Source of the DNA: an uncultured Lachnospiraceae bacterium
Lineage (GTDB): Bacteria; Bacillota; Clostridia; Lachnospirales; Lachnospiraceae
DNA: 30,772 bases
Assembly: GCA_905203555.1 (NCBI GenBank)
Contig: CAJKWK010000031.1
Location: 1 to 30,772, forward strand
Reading direction: 5' to 3'
Each line of letters opens with the position of its first letter. Position 1 is the stretch's first letter. Made by a program: the position numbers and the translations under genes. Positions 24,087 through 30,772 of the stretch are shown here, piece after piece. The notes under the pieces are model-generated. The model made no database searches. It worked only from the letters and a program-made list of their open reading frames with translations, and had not been told where the DNA came from.

Positions 24087-25577
24087 ATGAAAGAATGGAT
24101 GAAACTTTCGGCACTGGAACTTTCGGAAAAAATCCGGCAGCGGGAACTTGGCGTGAGAGAGGTCGTCGAAGGGTATTTGGAGCAGATAGAAAAGAAAGAT
24201 GTAAGACTGCATGCATTTCTGACGATTGAGAAAGAAATGCTCATGCAGGAGGTTCAGCAAGTGGAGCGGGGAATCGCAAGCGGGCGTTATCAAGGTCCAC
24301 TTGCAGGAATACCGGTGGCTGTAAAGGATAATATTTGTACGAAGGGAATCCGGACCACCTGTGCATCTAAAATGCTGGAACGGTTTGTTCCGCCTTATGA
24401 TGCAGAGGCAGTGATCCGGCTAAAAGAGGCCGGAATGCTTGTACTTGGGAAGACCAATATGGATGAGTTTGCCATGGGAAGTACGACAGAGACGTCTTAT
24501 TTTGGGATTACAAGGAATCCTCATCGGGAAGACTGTGTGCCGGGCGGCTCCTCAGGCGGTTCCTGTGCGGCTGTGGCGGCAGGAGAAGCACCTCTCGCTT
24601 TGGGATCAGATACGGGAGGGTCCATTCGTCAGCCGTCTGCATATTGCGGAACGGTAGGGCTAAAGCCAACGTATGGCAGGGTGTCCCGATCAGGCTTGAT
24701 TGCCTATGCGTCATCTTTGGATCAAATCGGACCTATCGGACGAAATGTCCGGGACTGTGCGGCATGTTATGAAGTGCTGGCAGGGAAAGATGAGAAAGAC
24801 AGTACGTGCAGTCAGAAACCGGTAGAGCCGGTGCTGGATCTGTGGGAAGAAGATTCTTTGGGGGAATCATTGCTCCGGCATCTGAAAGGGAAAAAAATTG
24901 GTGTTCCAAGGGAATATCTGGCTGAGGGAATGGAAGGTGAAGTGAAACAGGCAATCGAGGAGACAGTGAAACAGTTAAGCGCAGCAGGGTGTGATGTAGA
25001 ATTGTTTTCTCTGGGATATACAGACTATGTCGTTCCATCCTACTATTTGATTGCCTGTGCAGAAGCCAGTTCCAATCTGGAACGGTTTGATGGAGTAAAA
25101 TATGGGCATCGAAGTGAGAACGCGGAAGACCTCCATGAAATGTATAAAAAGAGCCGTCAGGAAGGCTTTGGGGAAGAAGTGAAACATCGGATTTTATTGG
25201 GCTCATTTGTATTGAGTGCGGGATATTATGATGCCTACTATCTAAAAGCACTGAAAGCAAAAGCGCTGATCTGTCAGGAATTTGAACGGGCGTTTCAACA
25301 GTATGACTGTATACTGGCTCCGGCAGCGCCGACAACAGCTCCGAAACTTGGAACCAGTCTTACAGACCCACTGAAAATGTATTTAAGTGATATTTATACA
25401 GTGGCAGTAAATTTGGCAGGACTTCCGGCCATCAGCCTTCCTATCGGAACCGATCGAAAAGGACTGCCCATCGGAATGCAGATTATCGGAAATCATTTTC
25501 AGGAAAAGAATATTTTAGGTGTTGCGGCAGGTGTGGAGCAGTTACGAGGAGGCGAGACGGATGGCAAAACAATATGA
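24087..25577 (+). CDS. gatA: Asp-tRNA(Asn)/Glu-tRNA(Gln) amidotransferase subunit A
   Basis: Glutaminase/amidase subunit that releases ammonia from glutamine for transamidation of misacylated tRNAs. The 496-residue protein belongs to the amidase signature family, with its Ser-cisSer-Lys triad visible as K80 (VAVKDN), S155 (PGGSSGGS) and S179 (GSDTGGS). The start at ATG 24087 lies behind AGGAGG at a somewhat long spacing; the in-frame ATG at 24099 is an alternative. The last 17 bases overlap gatB, giving coupled translation. As a glutamine consumer it fits the operon's theme. Confidence 0.96.
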   Translation: MKEWMKLSALELSEKIRQRELGVREVVEGYLEQIEKKDVRLHAFLTIEKEMLMQEVQQVERGIASGRYQGPLAGIPVAVKDNICTKGIRTTCASKMLERFVPPYDAEAVIRLKEAGMLVLGKTNMDEFAMGSTTETSYFGITRNPHREDCVPGGSSGGSCAAVAAGEAPLALGSDTGGSIRQPSAYCGTVGLKPTYGRVSRSGLIAYASSLDQIGPIGRNVRDCAACYEVLAGKDEKDSTCSQKPVEPVLDLWEEDSLGESLLRHLKGKKIGVPREYLAEGMEGEVKQAIEETVKQLSAAGCDVELFSLGYTDYVVPSYYLIACAEASSNLERFDGVKYGHRSENAEDLHEMYKKSRQEGFGEEVKHRILLGSFVLSAGYYDAYYLKALKAKALICQEFERAFQQYDCILAPAAPTTAPKLGTSLTDPLKMYLSDIYTVAVNLAGLPAISLPIGTDRKGLPIGMQIIGNHFQEKNILGVAAGVEQLRGGETDGKTI

Positions 25578-27009
25578 GACAGTGATCGGTCTGGAAGTGC
25601 ATGTGGAGTTGTCAACAGCTACCAAAATTTTCTGTGGATGCGCAACCGAATTTGGCAGTGCACCGAATACTCATATTTGTCCGGTTTGCACAGGAATGCC
25701 GGGAGCACTTCCGGTTTTGAATCGACAGGTAGTGGAATATGCACTGAAGATTGGTCTGGCTGCAAATTGTAAAGTAAATCAGTATTGTAGATTTGATCGG
25801 AAGAATTATTTTTATCCGGATAATCCTCAGAATTATCAGATTTCGCAGTTGTATCTACCAATCTGTTATGGCGGCTGGGTGGAAATCGAGACGACTTCCG
25901 GAAAAAAGAAAATCCGAATTCATGAAATGCACATGGAAGAGGATGCGGGCAAACTGATCCATGATGACTGGGAAGATTGTTCCCTTGTAGATTATAACCG
26001 CAGCGGGGTTCCGCTTGTGGAAATTGTATCAGAGCCGGATATGAGAAGTGCAGAGGAAGTGGTTGCATATTTGGAAAAGTTGAAGATGCTCTGTCAGTAT
26101 CTGGGAGTATCTGATTGCAAGTTAGAGGAAGGCTCGATGCGTGCGGATGTAAATCTGTCTGTGCGTGAAGTGGGAAGTACTTCTTTGGGAACCCGTACAG
26201 AGATGAAGAACTTAAATTCTCTGAAAGCAATTACGCATGCAATTGAAGGAGAGCGGGAACGACAGATCGAATTGCTGGAGGCTGGAAAAACAATTTTGCA
26301 GGAGACACGACGCTGGGATGAAAATAAAGAATCGTCTTATGCAATGCGCTCTAAGGAGGATGCAAAAGATTATCGATATTTTCCGGATCCGGATCTGCAG
26401 CCGGTAGTGATTTCTGATGCATGGATAGAAACGTTGAAAAGAGAGCAGCCTGAATTTCAGGAAGAGCGGGCAAAACGTTATCAAAAGCAATATGGAATTT
26501 CTGAATATGATGCCGGACTGTTGACACAGTCCCGGCAGATGGCAGAACTTTTTGAACAGACGGCAGATCTTTGCAAAGAACCGAAAAAGGCTGCAAACTG
26601 GCTTATGGGAGAAGGCCTGCGTTTGATGAAAGAATGGAAAATGGAACCTGAAAATCTGCAGGTTACTCCGGCTCATCTGGCGGCTTTGATCCAATCGGTA
26701 GAACAGGGAATGATTAGTCAGAAAAATGCAAAACAGGTTTTTGCACAGATCCTGAAAGAAGATGTGGAGCCGGAAGTGTATATGAAAGAACAAGGACTTT
26801 TGATAGAACTGGATTCCGGGGTCCTGAAAACAGCAGTGAGAGAAGTTCTGCTGGAGCATACGGGGACAGTAGAAGAGTATCGAAACGGGAAAGAAAAGGT
26901 GCTGGGCTTTCTGGTGGGACAGGTGATGCGTAAAATGAAAGGAAAGGCCGATCCTGGAAAAGTAAATCAAATGTTGAAGGAGGGATTGAAGGATGCCGAA
27001 GTTAAATGA
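25561..27009 (+). CDS. gatB: Asp-tRNA(Asn)/Glu-tRNA(Gln) amidotransferase subunit B
   Basis: Subunit that binds the misacylated tRNA, activates its side chain with ATP and adds ammonia from GatA. The 482-residue protein shows the N-terminal catalytic cradle with EVHVEL (12-17), the four zinc ligands C25, C27, C40 and C43 (CGC and CPVC), and a C-terminal GatB/YqeY helical tail (about 330-482). ATG 25561 is eight bases after AGGAGG and lies within gatA. The 3' end overlaps dapL by 17 bases. With AspRS2 upstream, the likely key product is Asn-tRNA-Asn, though Gln-tRNA-Gln is equally possible. Confidence 0.96.
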   Translation: MAKQYETVIGLEVHVELSTATKIFCGCATEFGSAPNTHICPVCTGMPGALPVLNRQVVEYALKIGLAANCKVNQYCRFDRKNYFYPDNPQNYQISQLYLPICYGGWVEIETTSGKKKIRIHEMHMEEDAGKLIHDDWEDCSLVDYNRSGVPLVEIVSEPDMRSAEEVVAYLEKLKMLCQYLGVSDCKLEEGSMRADVNLSVREVGSTSLGTRTEMKNLNSLKAITHAIEGERERQIELLEAGKTILQETRRWDENKESSYAMRSKEDAKDYRYFPDPDLQPVVISDAWIETLKREQPEFQEERAKRYQKQYGISEYDAGLLTQSRQMAELFEQTADLCKEPKKAANWLMGEGLRLMKEWKMEPENLQVTPAHLAALIQSVEQGMISQKNAKQVFAQILKEDVEPEVYMKEQGLLIELDSGVLKTAVREVLLEHTGTVEEYRNGKEKVLGFLVGQVMRKMKGKADPGKVNQMLKEGLKDAEVK

Positions 27010-28192
27010 GAATTTCCTGAAGCTACAAGAAAGTTATCTGTTTTCTGAAATCGCACACCGGGTGGCAGAATACACGAAAAAGCATCCGGAAAAAGAGGTA
27101 ATCCGGTTGGGCATCGGAGATGTGACCCGTCCACTTTGTGATTGTGCGGTTCAAGCATTACATGAAGGGGCAGACGCGATGGCATCGGCAGAAACATTCA
27201 AAGGGTATGGACCGGAACAGGGATATGCAGAGACAAGAGACGCAATCGCAGAATACTATCAGAGAAATGGTGTAGAAGTATATCCAAAAGAAATTTTTAT
27301 TTCTGATGGGGCGAAGAGTGATACAGGAAATATTACAGACTTATTTGCGCATGACAATGTTATCTTGATTCCGGATCCGGTGTATCCGGTCTATGTAGAT
27401 TCCAACCTGATGTGCGGAAATCAAGTGATGTATATTCAAGGAAATGCGGAGAATGAGTTCCTGCCAATGCCGGATGAGAACAAGCATGTGGATATTATTT
27501 ATCTTTGTTCGCCTAATAATCCGACCGGAGCCTGCTATACAAAAGAGCAATTGCGGGTATGGGTGGATTATGCGCTGAAAGAAGAGGCTGTAATCCTATT
27601 TGACTCTGCCTATGAGGCATTCATTACGGAACCGGAATTGCCAAGAAGTATTTATGCAGTGGAGGGGGCAAAAAAATGCGCCATCGAATTTTGTTCTTTA
27701 TCTAAAACAGCCGGATTTACAGGAACCCGCTGTGGATATACGGTTGTTCCGGAAGAGCTTGTCTTTTCTGCTTCGACAGGAGAGAAAATGTCTCTGAACG
27801 CGATGTGGAACCGGCGTCAGAGCACGAAGTACAATGGAACTTCTTATATTGTACAGCATGCAGCTGCAAAGGTGTTCAGTGAAGAAGGGATGAAGGAGTG
27901 TCGGGAAAATCTGGAATATTATAGAAGAAATGCACAGCTCATAGCCAGAACACTGGAAGAACTTGGGATTCCTTATTATGGTGGGGTAAATTCTCCTTAT
28001 ATCTGGTTTGAATGTCCTAATGGAATGGATTCGTGGAAGTGCTTTGATCTTTTATTGGAGCAGATTCAAGTGGTAGGAACTCCGGGAGCCGGATTTGGTG
28101 AAAACGGAACCGGTTATTTCCGCCTGACATCTTTTGGAACATATGAAAAGACGGCAGAAGCAATGCACCGGTTCCGAGAGCTGTTTCAATAA
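26993..28192 (+). CDS. dapL: LL-diaminopimelate aminotransferase (DapL)
   Basis: PLP enzyme that turns tetrahydrodipicolinate directly into LL-diaminopimelate with glutamate as amino donor, a shortcut in lysine and peptidoglycan synthesis that replaces DapC/DapD/DapE. The 399-residue fold type I protein carries the family start MPKLNENFLKLQESYLF, GIGDVTRPL (40-48), SPNNPTGA (173-180), D204 and Y207 for the PLP ring, and K238 in SLSKTAGFTGTR as the Schiff-base lysine. ATG 26993 follows AAGGAGG and lies inside the gatB 3' end, so it is the last, translationally coupled gene of the glnA operon. No other dap gene is nearby. Functional call rests on strong resemblance to the DapL family rather than to generic aspartate aminotransferases. 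Confidence 0.94.
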   Translation: MPKLNENFLKLQESYLFSEIAHRVAEYTKKHPEKEVIRLGIGDVTRPLCDCAVQALHEGADAMASAETFKGYGPEQGYAETRDAIAEYYQRNGVEVYPKEIFISDGAKSDTGNITDLFAHDNVILIPDPVYPVYVDSNLMCGNQVMYIQGNAENEFLPMPDENKHVDIIYLCSPNNPTGACYTKEQLRVWVDYALKEEAVILFDSAYEAFITEPELPRSIYAVEGAKKCAIEFCSLSKTAGFTGTRCGYTVVPEELVFSASTGEKMSLNAMWNRRQSTKYNGTSYIVQHAAAKVFSEEGMKECRENLEYYRRNAQLIARTLEELGIPYYGGVNSPYIWFECPNGMDSWKCFDLLLEQIQVVGTPGAGFGENGTGYFRLTSFGTYEKTAEAMHRFRELFQ

Positions 28193-28244
28193 AAGATTTA
28201 ATAAAATAGTTAGTTAATAAAATATGAAATGATTTGCAATGAAT

Positions 28245-29519
28245 CTAGCAATCAGAATAAACAAGTTTGCCGCGGCAGATCGTGTATTTTACTTTTCCAT
28301 ATAAAGGCTGTCCTGTAAACGGAGAGTTGCAAGACTTGGATTGATATTCTGTTGGCGTCCAGCATTCCTCCGGATTAAAAATAACCAGATCTGCCGGAGC
28401 ATTTTCTTCAATTCTTCCGTATGGCAAGTGATAAAGTTCTGCCGGATTGATGGTCATTTTTTCAAGCAGTTCCATCAGAGTCAGATGACCCGGACGTACA
28501 AGGGAAGTAATTCCCAGTGCAAGAGAAGTTTCCAGACCGATGATTCCGCTTGGCGCTGCAGTGAGAGGTTTCGCTTTTTCTTCTATACTATGTGGCGCAT
28601 GGTCTGTGGCAATCAAGTCAATTGTTCCGTCTTTTAAGCCGTCGATGATTGCCATGCGGTCGGATTCTGTACGGAGCGGCGGATTCATCTTTGCCAGCGT
28701 GCCATGTTTCAGTACAGCATCTTCTGTCAAGGTGAAATGATGCGGGGTTGCCTCTGCGTGTAGTTTGGCGCCGCGTGATTTAAACATGCGTACCAAATCT
28801 ACAGAAGTTCCGGAGCTGATATGTTGGATGACAACATCTGCGCCGGAGCGTAGCGCCAGCATACAGTCGCGGGCAACAAGAGATTCCTCTGCGATGGAAG
28901 GGGACCCGTAGATTCCGCATTTTTCAGAAACGATTCCATGATTGATGCCGTTGTTTTGAATAAAAGCCGGGTCTTCTTCATGAAGGCTGATCGGCATATT
29001 CAATTCAGCGGCTTTTTGCATTGCCTCAAAACAGAAAGCGGCATTTTTCAGAGGAATTCCATCGTCTGTAAAACCACAGGCGCCTGCAGACTTTAGCCCT
29101 TCCATATCAGTTAATTCTTCTCCTTTTAAAGAATGGGAGATGGCAGCAGCCTGAAAGATACGGATATCTTCTTTTTCTGCTCTGGATAAAATGTCGTTCA
29201 ATACAGGAACAGAATCCACAGTTGGCGATGTATTTGCCATACAGATCACAGAAGTGACTCCGCCTTTTGCAGCGGCAAGAGAGCCGGTGTGTAAATCTTC
29301 TTTATAAGTAAAGCCGGGATCACGAAAGTGGATGTGAGTATCAATAAGTCCCGGAGCAACAATCAGACCGTCAGCGTCAATCGTAGTCTCGTTGGTATAT
29401 TCAGGTTTTGCAGACAGATTTTCTTCTATTTTTTTGATTGCGCCTTCTTCTATATAAATATCAATTTTTTTTGAAGTTTTTGTTTTTGGGTCAATGAGTG
29501 TTCCGTTTTTGATCAGCAT
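28245..29519 (-). CDS. pyrC: dihydroorotase (class I, PyrC)
   Basis: Cyclises carbamoyl-aspartate to dihydroorotate in pyrimidine synthesis. The 424-residue amidohydrolase has metal and catalytic residues matching the Bacillus-type enzyme: H62 and H64 (DTHIHFRDPG), D153 in TDDG as metal-bridging Asp, H180, H233 and D306 (ATDHAPHS). Start ATG 29519 follows AGGAGG at ideal spacing; an upstream in-frame ATG adds 12 residues without support. It converges with dapL; the 52 bases between them show no clear terminator hairpin. It is separate from carAB and has its own promoter, with no attenuator like those of the other operons. Confidence 0.95.
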   Translation of the reverse strand: MLIKNGTLIDPKTKTSKKIDIYIEEGAIKKIEENLSAKPEYTNETTIDADGLIVAPGLIDTHIHFRDPGFTYKEDLHTGSLAAAKGGVTSVICMANTSPTVDSVPVLNDILSRAEKEDIRIFQAAAISHSLKGEELTDMEGLKSAGACGFTDDGIPLKNAAFCFEAMQKAAELNMPISLHEEDPAFIQNNGINHGIVSEKCGIYGSPSIAEESLVARDCMLALRSGADVVIQHISSGTSVDLVRMFKSRGAKLHAEATPHHFTLTEDAVLKHGTLAKMNPPLRTESDRMAIIDGLKDGTIDLIATDHAPHSIEEKAKPLTAAPSGIIGLETSLALGITSLVRPGHLTLMELLEKMTINPAELYHLPYGRIEENAPADLVIFNPEECWTPTEYQSKSCNSPFTGQPLYGKVKYTICRGKLVYSDC

Positions 29520-29555
29520 AGTAAACCTCCTAATTATGATGATGTATTTTATCAC

Positions 29556-29584
29556 AGTATAACATATCAGTAATATATTTTGAA
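29556..29584 (-). promoter_or_regulatory. putative promoter of pyrC
   Basis: On the minus strand TTCAAA (29584-29579) and TATACT (29561-29556) with a 17-base spacer, and TGT directly before the -10 (extended -10). Transcription would start about 30 bases before the pyrC start codon. Confidence 0.5.
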
Positions 29585-29612
29585 AGTAATATGTCCGGTA
29601 ATGGGATTTTCA

Positions 29613-29641
29613 TTGCGGGGCATAGATGCGGCGAGTATAAT
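29613..29641 (+). promoter_or_regulatory. putative promoter of the gene at 29698
   Basis: TTGCGG (29613-29618) and a perfect TATAAT (29636-29641) with a 17-base spacer, divergent from the pyrC promoter. Confidence 0.5.
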
Positions 29642-29697
29642 ATAGATATCGGAAAATAGAATAGATAAGCAATTTAGAAAAGGAAGGAAAAAGAACA

Positions 29698-30357
29698 TTG
29701 AAAAGGAAAGGTGAACAGCAAACAACGATCATAGGCGGCGAAAGTGGGCCTACAGCTGTTTTTATAGCTGGGAAAGGTGATGGTTTTAAAATGCCGTTGA
29801 AAGATCAAATAAGAAATAAGCGCTATCAGATGCGGCGGAGACGGGCAGAGAAGAAAATTAAGCCGGGAGCACATACAAAAGAGGAAACTATTGCTTATGC
29901 AAAAGAAAAATACGATTTTCTTCCGGTAAGCCCCGATCAACGGAAATATAAGAATGAAAAAAAGAGTGTGCGAGAAGGAATCATTTATAGACATCGACCG
30001 GAATTAGTAGGAGAACTTCTACATATTACAGCACCCGATCATTCTGATAAAGAATCCTTACAAGAGTTTTTTAGATTATTAGAAGAAAGAGAACGGAAAA
30101 TAGAGGCGATTCCAGAGGAAGAAATACCAATGGAGTTTCAAATGTATGAATTGGTTATGGGAAAAGGACATTTGGAGATGGTATTAGATTTTCGGTGGGA
30201 TCTATTCGGCGTGAGCTATGGCGGAGAACGAAAACAGATGAAAAAGTTTAAGCGTATTGCACAAGATTTATACTCCTACTATGGCGTGACAGAAGAAGAT
30301 ATTAAAAATAAAACAGAACGTTATTCCGCATTGGTTTGTGCACTGGCTGATTTTTGA
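29698..30357 (+). CDS. unrecognised protein with N-terminal GGESGPT motif
   Basis: A 219-residue protein I cannot assign. Residues 10-25 (TIIGGESGPTAVFIAG) resemble the GGxDGPT segment of beta subunits of Na+-pumping decarboxylases, which also turns up at the start of small Lachnospiraceae proteins; here it is not followed by membrane helices. A strongly basic stretch follows (about 35-56, with RRRRAEKK), then a mixed charged region rich in Glu and Lys and a C-terminal part with WDLFGVSYGGERKQ and a Tyr-rich helix. There is no signal peptide or transmembrane segment, so it is probably cytosolic. The TTG at 29698 is taken as start because AGGAAGG lies upstream and the motif follows; the next in-frame ATG would lose it. 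It stands alone with its own promoter, between pyrC and the probable rRNA promoter region. Its codon use looks more AT-rich than the metabolic genes. Confidence 0.7.
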   Translation: MKRKGEQQTTIIGGESGPTAVFIAGKGDGFKMPLKDQIRNKRYQMRRRRAEKKIKPGAHTKEETIAYAKEKYDFLPVSPDQRKYKNEKKSVREGIIYRHRPELVGELLHITAPDHSDKESLQEFFRLLEERERKIEAIPEEEIPMEFQMYELVMGKGHLEMVLDFRWDLFGVSYGGERKQMKKFKRIAQDLYSYYGVTEEDIKNKTERYSALVCALADF

Positions 30358-30484
30358 TTTGATTTATTATATAGAGAATAAGAATAGTACGTTATCTTTT
30401 CAGCTAGAAATAATGGATAAAAGGATACTTTAAAAAGACAGAATTGTCTGAATTGTGCGAAATAAATAAAAAAGAGAAAAAACA

Positions 30485-30513
30485 TTGACAATTAGGGAAT
30501 GTGATGATAAGAT
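30485..30513 (+). promoter_or_regulatory. tandem promoter P1 (probable rRNA operon)
   Basis: TTGACA (30485-30490) and TAAGAT (30508-30513) with a 17-base spacer, preceded by an A-rich stretch that could act as an UP element. Confidence 0.65.
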
Positions 30514-30646
30514 AGTCAACGTCGCTGAAAACGGAAGAGACTTCGCAGAAGAAAAGAGGAACGGGGGCCGCAAGGGATTGGAGAGCAGCCGGGAGTCAGA
30601 GAGAAGAGGAATCCGGAGAAAGGTCAAAAGGACTTGAAAAAAGTTG

Positions 30647-30675
30647 TTGACAAAGAGGATGCGATGTGGTAGTCT
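30647..30675 (+). promoter_or_regulatory. tandem promoter P2 (probable rRNA operon)
   Basis: TTGACA (30647-30652) and TAGTCT (30670-30675) with a 17-base spacer, 162 bases after P1. Confidence 0.65.
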
Positions 30676-30681
30676 AAATAA

Positions 30682-30702
30682 GCTGTCGCTTGAACAGACA
30701 GC
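30682..30702 (+). other. leader hairpin directly after P2
   Basis: Perfect six-base arms GCTGTC (30682-30687) and GACAGC (30697-30702) with a nine-base loop, beginning at the expected transcription start of P2. There is no T run, so it is not a terminator; it may be a 5' stabilising or processing element of an rRNA leader. Confidence 0.45.
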
Positions 30703-30772
30703 AAAGAAAAATAAAAAATGTACATTAGTCAATGATGTGACACCAACTTTTCAAAAATAAAAAGAGTGGTGT

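Larger units (their letters stand above)
30358..30772 (+). other. gene-free promoter/leader region, probably upstream of an rRNA operon
   Basis: No credible coding frame in these 415 bases. It holds an A/T-rich stretch (30358-30480), two strong tandem promoters, a purine-rich segment between them (about 30530-30640) and a short leader hairpin. This organisation is typical of rRNA operon upstream regions in Clostridia, but the 16S gene itself would lie beyond the right edge. Confidence 0.5.

Noticed and set aside
24733..26230. Minus-strand frames of about 200 codons in gatA and gatB
   Set aside because: Shadows of well-supported genes, with no start signals.

Overview
The window looks like a chromosomal segment from a low-to-mid G+C Clostridia, most likely Lachnospiraceae. 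Evidence: strong TTGACA/TATAAT promoters and AGGAGG ribosome binding sites, a type III glutamine synthetase, an Fe-S PurF of the Bacillus type, an archaeal-type short AspRS paired with GatCAB, and an LL-diaminopimelate aminotransferase (DapL). I saw no phage, transposon, CRISPR, tRNA or plasmid genes. It is a dense metabolic region dominated by the making and spending of glutamine.

Layout. 1-2612: three genes on + that are not obviously linked to the rest, namely NudC NAD(H)/Nudix hydrolase, a bacteriohemerythrin and a YitT-family membrane protein, closed by a bidirectional terminator. 2641-7911 (-): glnN (GSIII), purF and an ammonium transporter fused to a PII domain, read as one operon from a promoter at 8016-8043. 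8263-20248 (+): carA-carB-pyrG-gltB-gltD, divergent from glnN, with overlapping or nearly touching genes. 20462-28192 (+): glnA-ANTAR regulator-aspS-gatC-gatA-gatB-dapL from a perfect consensus promoter. 28245-29519 (-): pyrC. 29698-30357 (+): an unrecognised protein. 30358-30772: no gene, but two tandem strong promoters and a leader hairpin of the kind that precedes rRNA operons, so an rRNA operon probably starts just past the right edge.

How it works together. GlnN makes glutamine and Amt-PII brings in and senses ammonium. PurF, CarA, PyrG, GltB and GatA all take the amide of glutamine (purine, carbamoyl phosphate, CTP, glutamate, and Asn/Gln-tRNA synthesis). The glnN, carA and glnA operons each begin with the same small RNA design: a hairpin with a six-base loop of the form AARGGS (A at position 1, G at position 4), whose loop and 3' arm are also the 5' arm of an intrinsic terminator. 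That loop pattern is the one recognised by ANTAR-domain antiterminators, and an ANTAR protein is encoded right after glnA. My main hypothesis is therefore an ANTAR antitermination regulon covering the three operons, with a regulator whose receiver domain has lost its phosphoacceptor Asp. Other points of interest are the Amt-PII fusion without the uridylylated Tyr, and a GlnA whose ammonium-binding 'Asp50 loop' is rewritten although a second GS (GlnN) is present.
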